From NCBI RefSeq assembly GCF_014192285.1, contig NZ_JACHXQ010000004.1, positions 186,001 through 250,000 on the forward strand: 64,000 bases of DNA, given 5' to 3'. Below are positions 46,924 to 60,146 of the stretch, piece by piece (positions within the stretch are counted from its first letter, which is position 1; every line of letters begins with the position of its first letter). The notes below the pieces were generated by a model. That model was not told the DNA's origin and searched no databases. It saw only the letters and a list, made by a program, of their open reading frames with translations. This stretch comes from Halomonas fontilapidosi. GTDB taxonomy: Bacteria > Pseudomonadota > Gammaproteobacteria > Pseudomonadales > Halomonadaceae. The position numbers were made by a program, and so were the translations under genes.

Positions 46924-47976
46924 ATGAGCGATATTATCAAGCTGCTGGGCAGCGAGGCCGACACCCTGCTGGGTCACGTCTGCCGCGGCGTACCCGCCGA
47001 GACGATTCACCCGCCCGGCCCGGATTTCGTCGACCGGGTGATGGCCCAGAGCGACCGCCGTCCCAACGTGCTGCGCAACATGCAGGCGCTGTTCGACCAC
47101 GGCCGCCTGGCCGGTACCGGCTATCTCAGCATCCTGCCGGTGGACCAGGGCATCGAGCACTCGGCGGGCGCCTCCTTTGCGCCGAATCCGCGCTATTTCG
47201 ATCCGGCCAATATCGTTGAGCTGGCCATCGAGGGCGGCTGCAACGCCGTGGCCTCGACGCTCGGCGGGCTGGCCAGCGTGGCGCGACGCTACGCCCACCG
47301 GATTCCGATGATCCTAAAGCTCAACCACAACGAGACGCTGAGCTACCCGGCGATCTATGACCAGACGCTGTTCGCCCAGGTCGAGCAGGCCTTCGAGATG
47401 GGCTGCGTGGCGGTGGGGGCGACGATCTACTTCGGCTCCCACGAGAGCCGTCGCCAGATCATGGAGATCAGCGAGGCCTTCGAGCGCGCCCACGAGCTGG
47501 GCATGGTCACGGTGCTCTGGGCCTACCTGCGCAACCCCGAGTTCAAGCAGGACGGCACCGATTACCATGTGGCCGCCGACCTGACCGGCCAGGCCAACCA
47601 CCTGGCGGCCACCCTCAAGGCCGATATCGTCAAGCAGAAGCTGCCCGAGACCAACGGCGGCTACCGCGACATCGGCTTCGGCCATACCCATGCCAAGGTG
47701 TATGACGAGCTGACCTCGGATCACCCCATCGACCTGGCGCGTTACCAGGTGGCCAACTGCTACCTGGGGCGTGCCGGGCTGATCAACTCCGGCGGCGGCG
47801 CCAAGGGCACCTCCGATCTCGCCGAGGCGGTGCGTACTGCGGTGATCAACAAGCGTGCCGGCGGCATGGGGCTGATCTCCGGGCGCAAGGCCTTCCAGAA
47901 GCCCACGGCCGAGGGCATCGAGCTGCTCAATGCCATCCAGGACGTCTATCTGTCGCCCGAGGTGACCCTCGCCTGA
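46924..47976 (+). CDS. fbaB: Fructose-bisphosphate aldolase, class I (FbaB/DhnA type)
   Basis: 350 aa Schiff-base aldolase of the archaeal/DhnA type found also in E. coli as FbaB. Family segments: [36 protein letters not shown], and [18 protein letters not shown], then [20 protein letters not shown] and the last [14 protein letters not shown]. The ATG at 46924 has AAGGAGAGGAG upstream. It lies on the plus strand between epd and tkt, which otherwise belong to a conserved minus-strand glycolytic block, so it is an insertion into that order. It may serve gluconeogenesis while class II serves glycolysis. Confidence 0.93.
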   Translation: MSDIIKLLGSEADTLLGHVCRGVPAETIHPPGPDFVDRVMAQSDRRPNVLRNMQALFDHGRLAGTGYLSILPVDQGIEHSAGASFAPNPRYFDPANIVELAIEGGCNAVASTLGGLASVARRYAHRIPMILKLNHNETLSYPAIYDQTLFAQVEQAFEMGCVAVGATIYFGSHESRRQIMEISEAFERAHELGMVTVLWAYLRNPEFKQDGTDYHVAADLTGQANHLAATLKADIVKQKLPETNGGYRDIGFGHTHAKVYDELTSDHPIDLARYQVANCYLGRAGLINSGGGAKGTSDLAEAVRTAVINKRAGGMGLISGRKAFQKPTAEGIELLNAIQDVYLSPEVTLA

Positions 47977-47995
47977 GGCGAGCATGGCCAACAAC

Positions 47996-48029
47996 GCAAG
48001 CGGGCCCGGCATCTGCCGGGCCCGCTTGC
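47996..48029. terminator. Bidirectional terminator between fbaB and tkt
   Basis: GCAAGCGGGCCCGGCA (47996-48011) and TGCCGGGCCCGCTTGC (48014-48029) are 16-base perfect arms with only a 2-base gap, so the effective loop is larger. It lies between convergent fbaB and tkt; minus-strand exit is GTTGTTGG. Confidence 0.85.
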
Positions 48030-48057
48030 GTTCGGAACGAGGACGCGCCTGACGGGC

Positions 48058-50049
48058 TCAGCCCAGCAGGGCCGAGGCCTCGGCGACCACGTGCTCCACG
48101 GTGAAGCCGAAGTGCTTGAACAGGTCACCGGCCGGGGCGGACTCGCCGAAGGTGGTCATGCCGACGATGGCGCCGTTCAGGCCCACGTACTTGTACCAGA
48201 CGTCGCGATGCCCGGCCTCGACGGCCAGGCGTGCGGTGACGGCGGCGGGCAGCACCCGCTCGCGGTACTCGGCGTCCTGGCGGTCGAAGGTGTCGGTGGA
48301 GGGCATGGAGACCACGCGCACGGCGCGCCCCTGCTCCTCGAGACTGGCCGCGGCGTCCATGGCCAGGCCGACCTCGGAGCCGGTGGCGATCAGGATCAGC
48401 TCCGGGGTGCCCTCGCACTCCTTGAGGACGTAGCCGCCGCGCTGGATATCGGCCAGCTGCTGCTTGCTGCGTGCCTGGTGGGGCAGGCCCTGGCGAGAGA
48501 AGACCAGCGCGGTGGGGCCGGAGCGGCGCTTGATGGCGGCATTCCAGGCCGCGGCGGTCTCCACCGTGTCGCAGGGGCGCCAGGTGGCCAGGTTGGGGGT
48601 GGAGCGCAGGGTGGTCAGCTGCTCGATCGGCTGGTGGGTCGGGCCGTCCTCGCCCAGGCCGATGGAGTCATGGGTGAACACATGGATGGCCTGCGTGCCC
48701 ATCAGCGCCGCCATGCGCACGGCATTGCGCATGTATTCCGAGAAGATCAGGAAGGTGGCACCGTAGGGCACGAAGCCACCGTGCAGGGCGATGCCGTTCA
48801 TCATGGCGGCCATGCCGAACTCGCGCACGCCGTAGTGCAGGTAGTTGCCGCCGGGGGCGTCGGGGCTGATTGCCTGGGCACCCTTCCAGAAGGTCAGGTT
48901 GGAGGGGGCCAGGTCGGCGCTGCCGCCGAGCAGCTCCGGCAGCTGGGGACCGAGCTCGTCGAGGCAAGCGAGTGACGCCTTGCGGCTGGCGACACTGTCG
49001 CCCCTGGCCTGGGCCTCCTCGACCATCGCCTCACTGGTCAGCTCCATCGGCAGCTCGCCCTTGAGGCGGCGCTGGAGCTCTCTGGCCTCCTCGGGGAAGG
49101 CCTCGGCATAGCGCGCGAGGCGCTCCTGCCAGGCGTCCTGGCGGGCCTGGCCGGCCTTGGTGGCATCCCAGCCGCGGTAGATCTCCTCGGGCACATGGAA
49201 GGGCGCGTGAGGCCAGTCGAGTTGCTTGCGGGCGGCGGCCACTTCCTCGTCGCCAAGCGCGGCGCCGTGGCACTCCTCCTTGCCCTGCTTGTTGGGCGCC
49301 CCGAAGCCGATGATGGTCTTGCAGATGATCAGGCTCGGCTTGTCGTCGTGGCTGCGGGCCAGCTCGATGGCCGCCTTGACCTCGTCGGGCTTGTGGCCAT
49401 CGACATTGGGCACCACGTGCCAGCCGTAGGCCTCGAAGCGCTTGGCGGTGTCGTCGGTGAACCAGCCCTCGACCTCGCCATCGATGGAGATGCCGTTGTC
49501 GTCATAGAAGGTGATCAGCTTGCCGAGCTGCTGGGTACCGGCCAGCGAGCCGACCTCATGGGAGATGCCTTCCATCAGGCAGCCGTCACCGACGAAGCAG
49601 TAGGTGTAGTGGTCGACCACGGTGTGGCCGGGGCGGTTGAACTGGGCCGCCAGGGTGCGCTCGGCCAGTGCCATGCCCACGGCGTTGGCCAGCCCCTGGC
49701 CCAGCGGGCCGGTGGTGGTCTCGATGCCCGGCGCATAGCCGAACTCCGGATGACCGGCGGTCTTGGCGTGCAGCTGACGGAAGTTCTGCAACTCCTCGAG
49801 GCTGAGCTCGTAGCCGGAGAGGTGCAACAGCGAGTAGAGCAGCATCGAGCCATGGCCGTTGGAGAGCACGAAGCGGTCCCGATCAGGCCAGTGCGGGTCG
49901 GCCGGGTTGTGGACGAGATAGTCGTTCCACAGCACCTCGGCGATGTCGGCCATGCCCATGGGCGCGCCGGGATGGCCGGAATTGGCCTTCTGGACGGCAT
50001 CCATGGACAGGGCGCGTATGGCATTGGCCAGTTCGAAACGGGACGGCAT
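48058..50049 (-). CDS. tkt: Transketolase
   Basis: 663 aa. It exchanges two-carbon units in the pentose phosphate pathway using thiamine diphosphate. Motifs: [19 protein letters not shown] at the start, [18 protein letters not shown]...[13 protein letters not shown] (TPP-binding GDG..N), then [17 protein letters not shown], and in the second half [24 protein letters not shown]. The ATG at 50049 with GAGGAG upstream is the start; the frame upstream stays open through metK in antisense but is not real. Divergent from metK. Confidence 0.96.
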   Translation of the reverse strand: MPSRFELANAIRALSMDAVQKANSGHPGAPMGMADIAEVLWNDYLVHNPADPHWPDRDRFVLSNGHGSMLLYSLLHLSGYELSLEELQNFRQLHAKTAGHPEFGYAPGIETTTGPLGQGLANAVGMALAERTLAAQFNRPGHTVVDHYTYCFVGDGCLMEGISHEVGSLAGTQQLGKLITFYDDNGISIDGEVEGWFTDDTAKRFEAYGWHVVPNVDGHKPDEVKAAIELARSHDDKPSLIICKTIIGFGAPNKQGKEECHGAALGDEEVAAARKQLDWPHAPFHVPEEIYRGWDATKAGQARQDAWQERLARYAEAFPEEARELQRRLKGELPMELTSEAMVEEAQARGDSVASRKASLACLDELGPQLPELLGGSADLAPSNLTFWKGAQAISPDAPGGNYLHYGVREFGMAAMMNGIALHGGFVPYGATFLIFSEYMRNAVRMAALMGTQAIHVFTHDSIGLGEDGPTHQPIEQLTTLRSTPNLATWRPCDTVETAAAWNAAIKRRSGPTALVFSRQGLPHQARSKQQLADIQRGGYVLKECEGTPELILIATGSEVGLAMDAAASLEEQGRAVRVVSMPSTDTFDRQDAEYRERVLPAAVTARLAVEAGHRDVWYKYVGLNGAIVGMTTFGESAPAGDLFKHFGFTVEHVVAEASALLG

Positions 50050-50280
50050 GGGGTGCTCCTCGCCTGCGGCAGAAAGGTGGCAACGACACGCACGGGCCGG
50101 GGGGCGTGGCCGGACGTGACTTCTGGCTGGATAGCGCCGCATGACGGGGCGGCGCGGTCGAAATCGGGCGCCTATTGTCGCCGACTTGCCGCCCTGCATC
50201 AAATCACGGATGCCCGGGAGAGCCGCAGCGTGTAGACTTCGCGATTGCCTATTGCCGATACCAAGAGGGCCGAGGACGCC

Positions 50281-53276
<2,996 letters not shown>

Positions 53277-53282
53277 TCAATT

Positions 53283-53312
53283 GCCCGGCGGTGGTTGTCC
53301 GGGCTTGTTCTC
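53283..53312 (+). terminator. Rho-independent terminator of ligB
   Basis: GCCCGG (53283-53288) and CCGGGC (53299-53304) with a 10-base loop, followed by TTGTTCTC, 7 bases after the ligB stop. Confidence 0.7.
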
Positions 53313-53324
53313 ACTGCATATAGT
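53294..53324 (+). promoter_or_regulatory. Possible sigma-70 promoter for ahcY
   Basis: TTGTCC (-35-like) and TATAGT (-10-like, in GCATATAGTG) are separated by about 18 bases, just upstream of ahcY and overlapping the ligB terminator. The CACTGCATATAGTG around the -10 is itself a short palindrome. No SAH riboswitch fold was seen in the 85-base gap. Confidence 0.4.
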
Positions 53325-53361
53325 GATAGCCACGCTTTGCATCCTGAAGAGGTGTTGCCCG

Positions 53362-54771
53362 ATGAATCATCCCGCCGTTTCCGCACCCGTGGCCAACGAC
53401 TGCAAGGTCGCCGACCTATCCCTCGCCGACTGGGGCCGCCGCGAGATCCGCATCGCCGAGACCGAGATGCCGGCATTAATGACGATCCGCGACAAGTACC
53501 GCAATGAGCAGCCGCTGGCCGGCGCGCGGATCGCCGGCTGCATCCATATGACCATCCAGACGGCGGTGCTGATCGAGACCCTGGTGGACCTGGGGGCTAC
53601 GGTTCGGTGGTCGTCCTGCAACATCTTCTCTACCCAGGACCATGCCGCGGCCGCCATCGCCGCCGCCAGCATCCCGGTGTTCGCCTGGAAGGGCGAGAGC
53701 GAGGAGGAGTTCTGGTGGTGCATCGAGCAGACCGTGGAGGGCCCCGATGGCTGGACCCCCAACCTGGTGCTGGATGATGGCGGCGACCTGACCGCGCTGC
53801 TCCACGAGAAACGCCCCGAACTGCTCGATGCCGTTCATGGCATCAGCGAGGAGACCACCACCGGCGTGCACCGCCTGCAGGAGATGCTGCGCGACGGCGC
53901 GCTCAAGGTGCCGGCGATCAACGTCAACGATGCCGTCACCAAGTCGAAGAACGACAACAAGTATGGCTGTCGCCACTCGCTCAACGATGCCATCAAGCGT
54001 GCCACCGACCATCTGCTTTCCGGCAAACAGGCGCTGGTCGTCGGCTACGGCGACGTGGGCAAGGGCTCGGCCGCCTCGCTGCGCCAGGAAGGCATGATCG
54101 TGCGCATCGTGGAAATCGACCCGATCTGTGCCATGCAGGCCTGCATGGACGGTTTCGAGGTGGTCTCGCCTTACCGGCAGGGCCACAACCGCGGCGTGGA
54201 GAGCATCGATCGCGACCTGCTGTCGCGGATCGACCTGGTGGTGACCGCCACCGGCAATATCCACGCCTGCGACGCGGCCATGCTCCAGGCGCTCAAGCCG
54301 GGTGCGGTGGTCTGCAACATCGGCCATTTCGACAGCGAAATTGACACCGCCTACATGCGTCGCCACTGGCACTGGGAGGAAGTGAAGCCCCAGGTGCACC
54401 AGATCTACCGTAACAGCAAGCCGGGAAAATTCGACCCTGACAGTCGCGACTACTTGATCCTGCTCTCCGAGGGGCGCCTGGTGAACCTGGGCAACGCCAC
54501 CGGCCACCCCTCCCGGGTGATGGATGGCTCCTTCGCCAACCAGGTGCTGGCGCAGATCCACCTCTTCGATGGCCGCTTCGCCGAGCTGCCCGAGGGTGAC
54601 CGGCGCGATGCAATGGGCGTGACGGTGTTGCCGCGCCATCTTGACGAGGAGGTGGCCCGCTACATGGTGCAGGGCTTCGGCGGGGTGGTCACCCGCATGA
54701 CGGAGGAGCAGGCCGACTACACCGGCGTCGCCGTCGACGGGCCCTACAAGCCGGACGCCTATCGCTACTGA
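53362..54771 (+). CDS. ahcY: S-adenosylhomocysteine hydrolase
   Basis: 469 aa. It splits S-adenosylhomocysteine to homocysteine and adenosine with tightly bound NAD. Motifs: [79 protein letters not shown] (NAD site) and the C-terminal [12 protein letters not shown] with the conserved Lys and Tyr. The ATG at 53362 is used; the frame upstream runs antiparallel to the end of ligB and is not coding. It follows ligB by 85 bases and works with metK and metF in the methyl cycle. Confidence 0.97.
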   Translation: MNHPAVSAPVANDCKVADLSLADWGRREIRIAETEMPALMTIRDKYRNEQPLAGARIAGCIHMTIQTAVLIETLVDLGATVRWSSCNIFSTQDHAAAAIAAASIPVFAWKGESEEEFWWCIEQTVEGPDGWTPNLVLDDGGDLTALLHEKRPELLDAVHGISEETTTGVHRLQEMLRDGALKVPAINVNDAVTKSKNDNKYGCRHSLNDAIKRATDHLLSGKQALVVGYGDVGKGSAASLRQEGMIVRIVEIDPICAMQACMDGFEVVSPYRQGHNRGVESIDRDLLSRIDLVVTATGNIHACDAAMLQALKPGAVVCNIGHFDSEIDTAYMRRHWHWEEVKPQVHQIYRNSKPGKFDPDSRDYLILLSEGRLVNLGNATGHPSRVMDGSFANQVLAQIHLFDGRFAELPEGDRRDAMGVTVLPRHLDEEVARYMVQGFGGVVTRMTEEQADYTGVAVDGPYKPDAYRY

Positions 54772-54856
54772 TCCTTGATACAGCCTTGTTTAACGCAGGG
54801 GACATCACTCGAGGCTGATCCGGCGCCTCTCGTTGTGCATTGTTGAGTTGCATTCG

Positions 54857-55792
54857 TCAGAGCCCGGTCAGGCGCATCATCAGCGTCAGGTAGAGCGGGA
54901 TCAGCAGTGGCGCGGCCAGGGTGGTGATCAGCACCGCCAGGGCGCCCTTCTCCGGGGCGATGCCGAGCTCCATGGCCACCACCACCACGTTGGCGGCCAT
55001 CGGCACCACGCCGATCAGCAGCAGCGCCAGGGCCAGCTCTCCCGACAGCGGGAAGAGCGCCTGCAGGCCCAGCACCGCGGCCAGCGACAGCAGCGGCCAG
55101 AGCCCGTAGCGGATCGCCACACAGGCGCCGATGAAGCGCAGGTCGAACTCCCGCACGCTGACTCGTCCCAGGGTCATGCCGATGATCATCATGCCGAGCA
55201 GGGTGTAGGTCGCCGGGAAGGCGGCCAGCCCCTGCATCATGGCGTCCGGCACCTCGAGCCCCAGGCCGCTCACCAGCAGGGCGGCAAGGAAGGCGTAGAT
55301 CAGCGGCAGCCGGGCGATCTTCACCAGGCTCTGGCGCACCGAGAACTGCCCCCGGGCGCTCAGGTAGAAGCCCACCGTAAATTCGTAGAGGGTCACCCCC
55401 AACACGCAGAACAGATAGAGCGTCACCCCTTCGGGCGGCAGCAGCACCAGCGCCACTGGCAGGCCGAAGTAGCCGGTGTTGCCGGTGCCCGAGGAGAAGG
55501 CCAGCAGGGCGCTCTCCTGGGGGGCGAAACCGCGCCTCCCCAGGCGGTGGACGACCACCGCGATCAGGCTGGCCAATGCGAAGAGCGCCGCGGTCAGCAG
55601 CAGATAGCCGGGCGTTGGGCCGCCCTGGACCAGGCCGCGGAAGAAGGTCAGCGGGGCGATCAGGTAGATCAGCAGGGTGGCGACGGGGCGTGGGTCCACG
55701 GCCAGCCGGCGCGCGGCCAGCCAGCCCAGGCCGATATAGGCGAGCAGGGTCCACAGGGGGCCCATTAGGGTGCCGGGGTCGATTGGGGTCAT
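54857..55792 (-). CDS. AEC-family (auxin efflux carrier-like) transporter
   Basis: 311 aa with about ten hydrophobic segments. The family plan shows two five-helix halves, with GTGNTGYFGLPVAL in the first half and a VVPMAANVVVVAMELG segment in the second, where the conserved Asn and Pro kinks are. Such transporters move carboxylates such as malate or malonate. The ATG at 55792 has AAGGA upstream. It interrupts the ahcY-metF pair on the opposite strand and is divergent from metF. Confidence 0.88.
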   Translation of the reverse strand: MTPIDPGTLMGPLWTLLAYIGLGWLAARRLAVDPRPVATLLIYLIAPLTFFRGLVQGGPTPGYLLLTAALFALASLIAVVVHRLGRRGFAPQESALLAFSSGTGNTGYFGLPVALVLLPPEGVTLYLFCVLGVTLYEFTVGFYLSARGQFSVRQSLVKIARLPLIYAFLAALLVSGLGLEVPDAMMQGLAAFPATYTLLGMMIIGMTLGRVSVREFDLRFIGACVAIRYGLWPLLSLAAVLGLQALFPLSGELALALLLIGVVPMAANVVVVAMELGIAPEKGALAVLITTLAAPLLIPLYLTLMMRLTGL

Positions 55793-55932
55793 GTCCTTCC
55801 CTGGGTCATGGCAGCCGGGATGCCGCCTCTGCATGAACAGGATTGATGCAGCATCGCGTATCTTTCATTGGTCGGCGGATACCTCGGCGGTCAGAATAGC
55901 CGCAATATGCACCGCTTTCATGAGGTCAGCCG

Positions 55933-56781
55933 ATGAGCACGCAGCAACACCCGCTGGGAATCAGCTTCGAGTTCTTCCCGCCCAACACCGACGCCGGGCG
56001 GGAGAAGCTGGTCGGCGTTCGTGACGCCCTGGCGCGCCGCGAGCCGCGCTTCTTCTCGGTCACCTACGGCGCCGGCGGTTCCACCCAGGACCGCACCCTG
56101 AACACCGTGCGGATGGTGCGTGAGTCCGGCTTCACTACCGCGCCGCATCTCTCGTGCATCGGCAGCGACAAGGGCGCGCTGCGCGAGCGGCTCTCGCGCT
56201 ACCGGGAAGAAGGGATCGATAGCCTGGTGGCCCTGCGTGGCGACATGCCGTCCGGCACCGGCGGAGGTGGCATTGGTCAGCTGCGTTACGCCAACGAGCT
56301 GGTCGAGTTTATCCGCGAGGAGACCGGTGATCACTTCGAGATCGCCGTGGCGGCCTATCCGGAGTCCCATCCCCAGGCGGCGAACCTCGAGCATGACCTG
56401 ACCAACTTCGCTCGCAAGATGAAGGCTGGGGCCGACATCGCCATCACCCAGTACTTCTTCAGCGCCGAGGCCTACTTCCACTTCGTCGAGCGGGCACGCG
56501 CGCTGGGCGTGGGGGCGCCCATCGTGCCGGGTATCATGCCAATCACCAATTATACCAAGCTGGCGCGCTTCTCGGACGCCTGCGGCGCCGAGATCCCGCG
56601 CTGGATCCGCAAGCAGCTCGAAGCCTATGGCGACGACAGCGAGGCCATTGGCGCCTTCGGCGAGGAGGTCGTGTCACGGCTCTGCCAGCGGCTGCTCGAT
56701 GGCGGTGCGCCGGGCCTGCATTTCTACACCTTGAACCAGGCGACGCCCTGCCTGCGCATTCTCGACAATATTACCGGCTGA
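55933..56781 (+). CDS. metF: 5,10-methylenetetrahydrofolate reductase
   Basis: 282 aa. It makes 5-methyl-THF for homocysteine methylation, using FAD and NADH. Motifs: ISFEFFPPNTDAGREKL, FFSVTYGAGGSTQDRT, ALRGDMPSGTG, VAAYPESHPQA and ITQYFFSAEAYFHF, plus VPGIMPITNY near the middle and LHFYTLNQA at the end. Conserved Glu in SFEFFPP and the Asp of RGDMP are present. The ATG at 55933 follows GAGG. It completes the methyl-cycle group with metK and ahcY. Confidence 0.97.
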   Translation: MSTQQHPLGISFEFFPPNTDAGREKLVGVRDALARREPRFFSVTYGAGGSTQDRTLNTVRMVRESGFTTAPHLSCIGSDKGALRERLSRYREEGIDSLVALRGDMPSGTGGGGIGQLRYANELVEFIREETGDHFEIAVAAYPESHPQAANLEHDLTNFARKMKAGADIAITQYFFSAEAYFHFVERARALGVGAPIVPGIMPITNYTKLARFSDACGAEIPRWIRKQLEAYGDDSEAIGAFGEEVVSRLCQRLLDGGAPGLHFYTLNQATPCLRILDNITG

Positions 56782-56783
56782 GC

Positions 56784-56813
56784 GCAGCCCGGCTGATCGC
56801 AGCCCGGCTGATC
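56784..56813. repeat. 15-base tandem repeat after metF
   Basis: GCAGCCCGGCTGATC occurs twice in tandem (56784-56798, 56799-56813), with a partial third. It is in the metF 3' untranslated region just before the terminator. Confidence 0.8.
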
Positions 56814-56829
56814 CGGCTCTGCTGGAATG

Positions 56830-56860
56830 CAGCGGGCCCCGCCAATGGCGGGGCCCGCTG
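56830..56860. terminator. Bidirectional terminator between metF and the TRAP permease gene
   Basis: CAGCGGGCCCCGCC (56830-56843) and GGCGGGGCCCGCTG (56847-56860) pair perfectly around AAT; GGTTTCGG follows. It lies between convergent genes. Confidence 0.88.
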
Positions 56861-56880
56861 GGTTTCGGGGGGTCGCCCGG

Positions 56881-59067
56881 TCAGCCGGCAGTAGCGGCCT
56901 TATCCCCACCACCGTGGCGGCCGCGCTGCATCAGGAACATCAGCGCGCCGATGGCCAGGCCCGCCACGTCGGAATAGATCCCGCCATAGATCATGCAGAC
57001 GGCGCCGACCAGCATCACCAGCCGCTGCCAGGCCTTGACCGGTCCGAAGAACCAGGCCTGGACGGTAGAGGCCAGCAGCACGATGCCCAGCGTTGCGGTC
57101 ACGCCCACACGCAGGATCTGCATCCACGACCCCTCCATCAGCATGGCCGGGCTGTAGAAGAACATGAAGGGCACGATGAAGGCCGCCAGGCCGATCTTGA
57201 ACGAGGCCACCGAGGTGCCCATGGCGTTGTCACCGGAGATGCCCGCCGCCGCGTAGGAGGCCAGCGCCACCGGCGGCGTGATCGCCGAGACCACCGCGAA
57301 GTAGAACACGAAGAAGTGCGCCACCAGCGGCTGGATGCCAATGTTGATCAGGCCCGGGGCGACCACCGAGGCGGCCACCGCGTAGGCGGCGGTGGTCGGC
57401 ATGCCCATGCCCAGCAATATCGAGATCAGCATGGCAAAGACCAGTGCCAGCAGCTGGCTGACGCCGGCGAGGCCCAGCAGCAGCGAGGAGAAGCGCGCGC
57501 CGACCCCGGTCAGCGAGATCACGCCGACGATCAGGCCGGCGCAGGCGCAAACCGCGATGATCTGGATGGCCATGGTGCTGGCCAGCTGCAGGGCCCGGAG
57601 GATGGCGGGGATGCCCATCTTGTGGGGCGAGAACCAGCTCACCACGGCGGCCGAGGCAGTGGCCAGGGTGCCGGCGCGGATCACCGAGTAGCCCATGAAG
57701 AGCGCGGCGATCAGGATGATGATCGGCGCGAACAGATAGACCTGCTTGACCAGCTTCGAGAACAGCGGGATCTCCTCCTTGCGCATGCCGCGCATGCCCT
57801 TGCGGGCCGCCTCGAAGTCCACCATGCAGTAGATCGAGAGGAAGTAGAGGATGGCGGGGATCAGCGCCGCCACGGCGATCTCGGTGTAGGGGATGCCGGT
57901 GATCTCGGCCATGATGAAGGCGCCTGCGCCCATGATCGGCGGCATGATCTGCCCGCCGGTGGAGGCGGCCGCCTCGATGGCCCCGGCGCTGCGGCCCGGA
58001 TAGCCCACCTTCTTCATCAAGGGAATGGTCAGCGAGCCGGTGGAGACCACGTTGCCGGCGCTGGTGCCATTGATCATGCCCATCAGGCCGGAGGCGAAGA
58101 TCGACACCTTGGCGGGGCCACCGCGCGCGCGGCCGGCGGCGGCGAAGGCGAAGTTGACGAAGTAGTCGCCCACCTTCGACGCCTGCAGGAAGGCGGCAAA
58201 GATGATGAAGAGAATGATATAGGTCGACGAGACCGCGGTGGTTGGCCCGAGGATGCCGGCGTCGGTGTAGACCTGGCTGAAGAAGCGGCCCACCGAGAGC
58301 CCGGGATAACCGAGGAAGCCCGGCAGGTAGGGGCCGGCGAAGACGTAGACCAGGAAGATGGCGGAGATGGTGACCAGCGCCAGACCGGCCACGCGGCGCG
58401 TCAGCTCGAGGATCAGCAGCGAGCCGGCGATGGCCGCATAGGAAATCCCCATGGGCGCAAAGGAGGTGCCGGTGGAGGCACGCAGCGGGCTGTTGAACAT
58501 CACCAGCAGGTAGCCGGCCACGGCCACGGCACAGACCATCAGTACCATGTCGGCCGGCGACAGGCGGTGGCGGAACTGGCGATAGCTCCAGGACAGCAGG
58601 ATGCCGCCCATGGTGGCAAGAATTAGCGGGTAGCCGTAGTGCCAGGTCTCGATCTCGGGGGCAATGCGCATGGCGCCCTCGTTCATCGACTGGTACATCA
58701 TGACCACGCGCACCAGCGCATAGAGGGCGGGCACCAGCATGGCGTAGCTCACCCAGGCGAGCCAGGGCGCGGAGCGATGCCGTTCCTCATCGGCAAAGCG
58801 GGTGCCGGCATAGAGGCCGTAGCCGAGGATCAGGGCGCCGGCGATATGCACGATGCGAAACGACCAGGTCTCCAGCGGATAGACGTTCAGCGAGACCAGG
58901 TGGAAGAGCGAGTAGGCAATGGACAGGGCACCGAAGAGCAGCCATTGCCAGCCGGTGTAGAGCCGTCTGTTAGACTCCACGGCGGCGTCGTCGACGCCCT
59001 CGGCATTGACAGTCTGGACGACGTCGTCGCTGGACGCGTCGTCGCGGGATTCAGGGGTATGGGACAT
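56881..59067 (-). CDS. TRAP transporter fused permease (TAXI type, DctQ-DctM fusion)
   Basis: 728 aa, with about 16-18 hydrophobic segments. The N-terminal third is the DctQ-like part, preceded by an acidic cytoplasmic tail; the rest is DctM-like, with KVSIFASGLMGMINGTSAGNVVSTGS, then ASTGGQIMPPIMGAGAFIMAE and LLGMGMPTTAAYAVAA, VAHFFVFYFAVVSAITPPVALASYAAAGIS. This fused architecture is standard for TAXI systems. The ATG at 59067 is chosen over a GTG at 59076. It follows the TAXI binding-protein gene with an intervening hairpin. Sodium-driven uptake of an organic acid is inferred; the substrate is unknown. Confidence 0.93.
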   Translation of the reverse strand: MSHTPESRDDASSDDVVQTVNAEGVDDAAVESNRRLYTGWQWLLFGALSIAYSLFHLVSLNVYPLETWSFRIVHIAGALILGYGLYAGTRFADEERHRSAPWLAWVSYAMLVPALYALVRVVMMYQSMNEGAMRIAPEIETWHYGYPLILATMGGILLSWSYRQFRHRLSPADMVLMVCAVAVAGYLLVMFNSPLRASTGTSFAPMGISYAAIAGSLLILELTRRVAGLALVTISAIFLVYVFAGPYLPGFLGYPGLSVGRFFSQVYTDAGILGPTTAVSSTYIILFIIFAAFLQASKVGDYFVNFAFAAAGRARGGPAKVSIFASGLMGMINGTSAGNVVSTGSLTIPLMKKVGYPGRSAGAIEAAASTGGQIMPPIMGAGAFIMAEITGIPYTEIAVAALIPAILYFLSIYCMVDFEAARKGMRGMRKEEIPLFSKLVKQVYLFAPIIILIAALFMGYSVIRAGTLATASAAVVSWFSPHKMGIPAILRALQLASTMAIQIIAVCACAGLIVGVISLTGVGARFSSLLLGLAGVSQLLALVFAMLISILLGMGMPTTAAYAVAASVVAPGLINIGIQPLVAHFFVFYFAVVSAITPPVALASYAAAGISGDNAMGTSVASFKIGLAAFIVPFMFFYSPAMLMEGSWMQILRVGVTATLGIVLLASTVQAWFFGPVKAWQRLVMLVGAVCMIYGGIYSDVAGLAIGALMFLMQRGRHGGGDKAATAG

Positions 59068-59103
59068 GGCAGGCACCCTTGGGGTTGGCGGAGGCGCACA
59101 GAA

Positions 59104-59143
59104 ACTGCCCCGGATCGCCTCTCGTGGCGCGATGCGGGGCAGT
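59104..59143 (-). terminator. Hairpin between the TAXI binding protein and the permease gene
   Basis: ACTGCCCCG (59104-59112) and CGGGGCAGT (59135-59143) pair perfectly, with an inner ATCGCC/GGCG..CGAT stem. Located between two co-directional genes; it may reduce permease expression relative to the binding protein or protect the upstream mRNA. Confidence 0.7.
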
Positions 59144-59159
59144 CGGTCAGGTCAACGGC

Positions 59160-60146
59160 TTACAGCTTGAGATCTTCCGGGATCTCGTAGCCGTTTTCCT
59201 CGTACCAGCGCACGGCACCCGGGTGGAAGGGCAGTACCTTGTTGTACTTGATGTTCTCCGGGACACTGGTCGCAGCGCTACGGTGGACGTCGCGCATGCG
59301 GTCGTTGTTCTCCAGGCTCAGCTTGGTGACCTCATAGACGAAGCTTTCAGGCAGGTCGCAGCCGGCGATGGTGAAGTTCCACATGGAGACGGCGCGGGCA
59401 TCTTCCTCGAGGGTCTCGTAGGTGCTGGCCGGAATCTGGAACTCGGAGACCGGGAAGTTCTCGAGCACCGTCTGCTGCTCTTCCTCGGCAAACTCGATGA
59501 TGTTGACGTCGGTCTGCACCTCGAGCTGGCTGACGGCAGGGATCGGGATGCCGGCCGCGAAGGCGATGACGTCGATCAGGCCATCCTGCAGCTGGCCGCC
59601 CAGGTCGGACCAGCCACCGTTGCGGCGGTCGAACTCCACACCCAGCGTCTCGAGCATGGCCGGGAAGTAGGTGTCGGAGGTGGAGGCCGCGGGACCGAAG
59701 CCGATGCGGGCTCCGTCCGGAATGTCCGAGATCGACTCGATGCCGCTGCCCTCCAGCGCGGTGATCGAGAAGGGCGTCTCGTACATCGGGAACAGCGCGC
59801 AGACGTTGTCCATGGGCACCCCCGGGGCGAGCGGGCTCTCACCGGCCAAGGCCTCGGCGGCCGGCCCCATGGTGGTCAGGCCCAGGGCAACGTCGCCGCT
59901 GTGCACCAGTGCCATGTTCTGAGTCGGGCCGCCGGTGACCTCGCCACCGCCTGAGATGCCGAGCTCGTCGGCGATCAGGTTGGCCCAGCCGGAGCCATAG
60001 ACAAAGTAGGTACCGCCCTGGCTGGCGGTGCCCACGGTGAAGCTCTCGGGCCAGTCGCTGCGGTCGGACTGGGCCGAGGCCGAGGCGGCGACCAGCAGTG
60101 AGCCGGCCAGCGTGCCGGCGAGGATCCGTGAGGTTGCGTTGCGCAT
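59160..60146 (-). CDS. TAXI-family TRAP transporter substrate-binding protein
   Basis: 328 aa. A signal peptide (MRNATSRILAGTLAGSLLVAASASA) precedes the TAXI domain: FTVGTASQGGTYFVYGSGWANLIAD, then VTGGPTQNMALVHSGDVALGLTTMGPA. The later segment VIAFAAGIPIPAVSQLE is typical. It feeds an acid substrate such as glutamate, 2-oxoglutarate or a related compound to the fused permease; specificity unassigned. The ATG at 60146 follows AGGAGAG. Confidence 0.92.
   Translation of the reverse strand: MRNATSRILAGTLAGSLLVAASASAQSDRSDWPESFTVGTASQGGTYFVYGSGWANLIADELGISGGGEVTGGPTQNMALVHSGDVALGLTTMGPAAEALAGESPLAPGVPMDNVCALFPMYETPFSITALEGSGIESISDIPDGARIGFGPAASTSDTYFPAMLETLGVEFDRRNGGWSDLGGQLQDGLIDVIAFAAGIPIPAVSQLEVQTDVNIIEFAEEEQQTVLENFPVSEFQIPASTYETLEEDARAVSMWNFTIAGCDLPESFVYEVTKLSLENNDRMRDVHRSAATSVPENIKYNKVLPFHPGAVRWYEENGYEIPEDLKL

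Noticed and set aside
50050-50280. SAM riboswitch upstream of metK
   Set aside because: I looked in the divergent gap for a conserved multi-stem element close to the start and saw none; also not expected in this group.
53277-53361. SAH riboswitch upstream of ahcY
   Set aside because: The 85-base gap has a terminator hairpin and a promoter-like pair but not the conserved SAH core.
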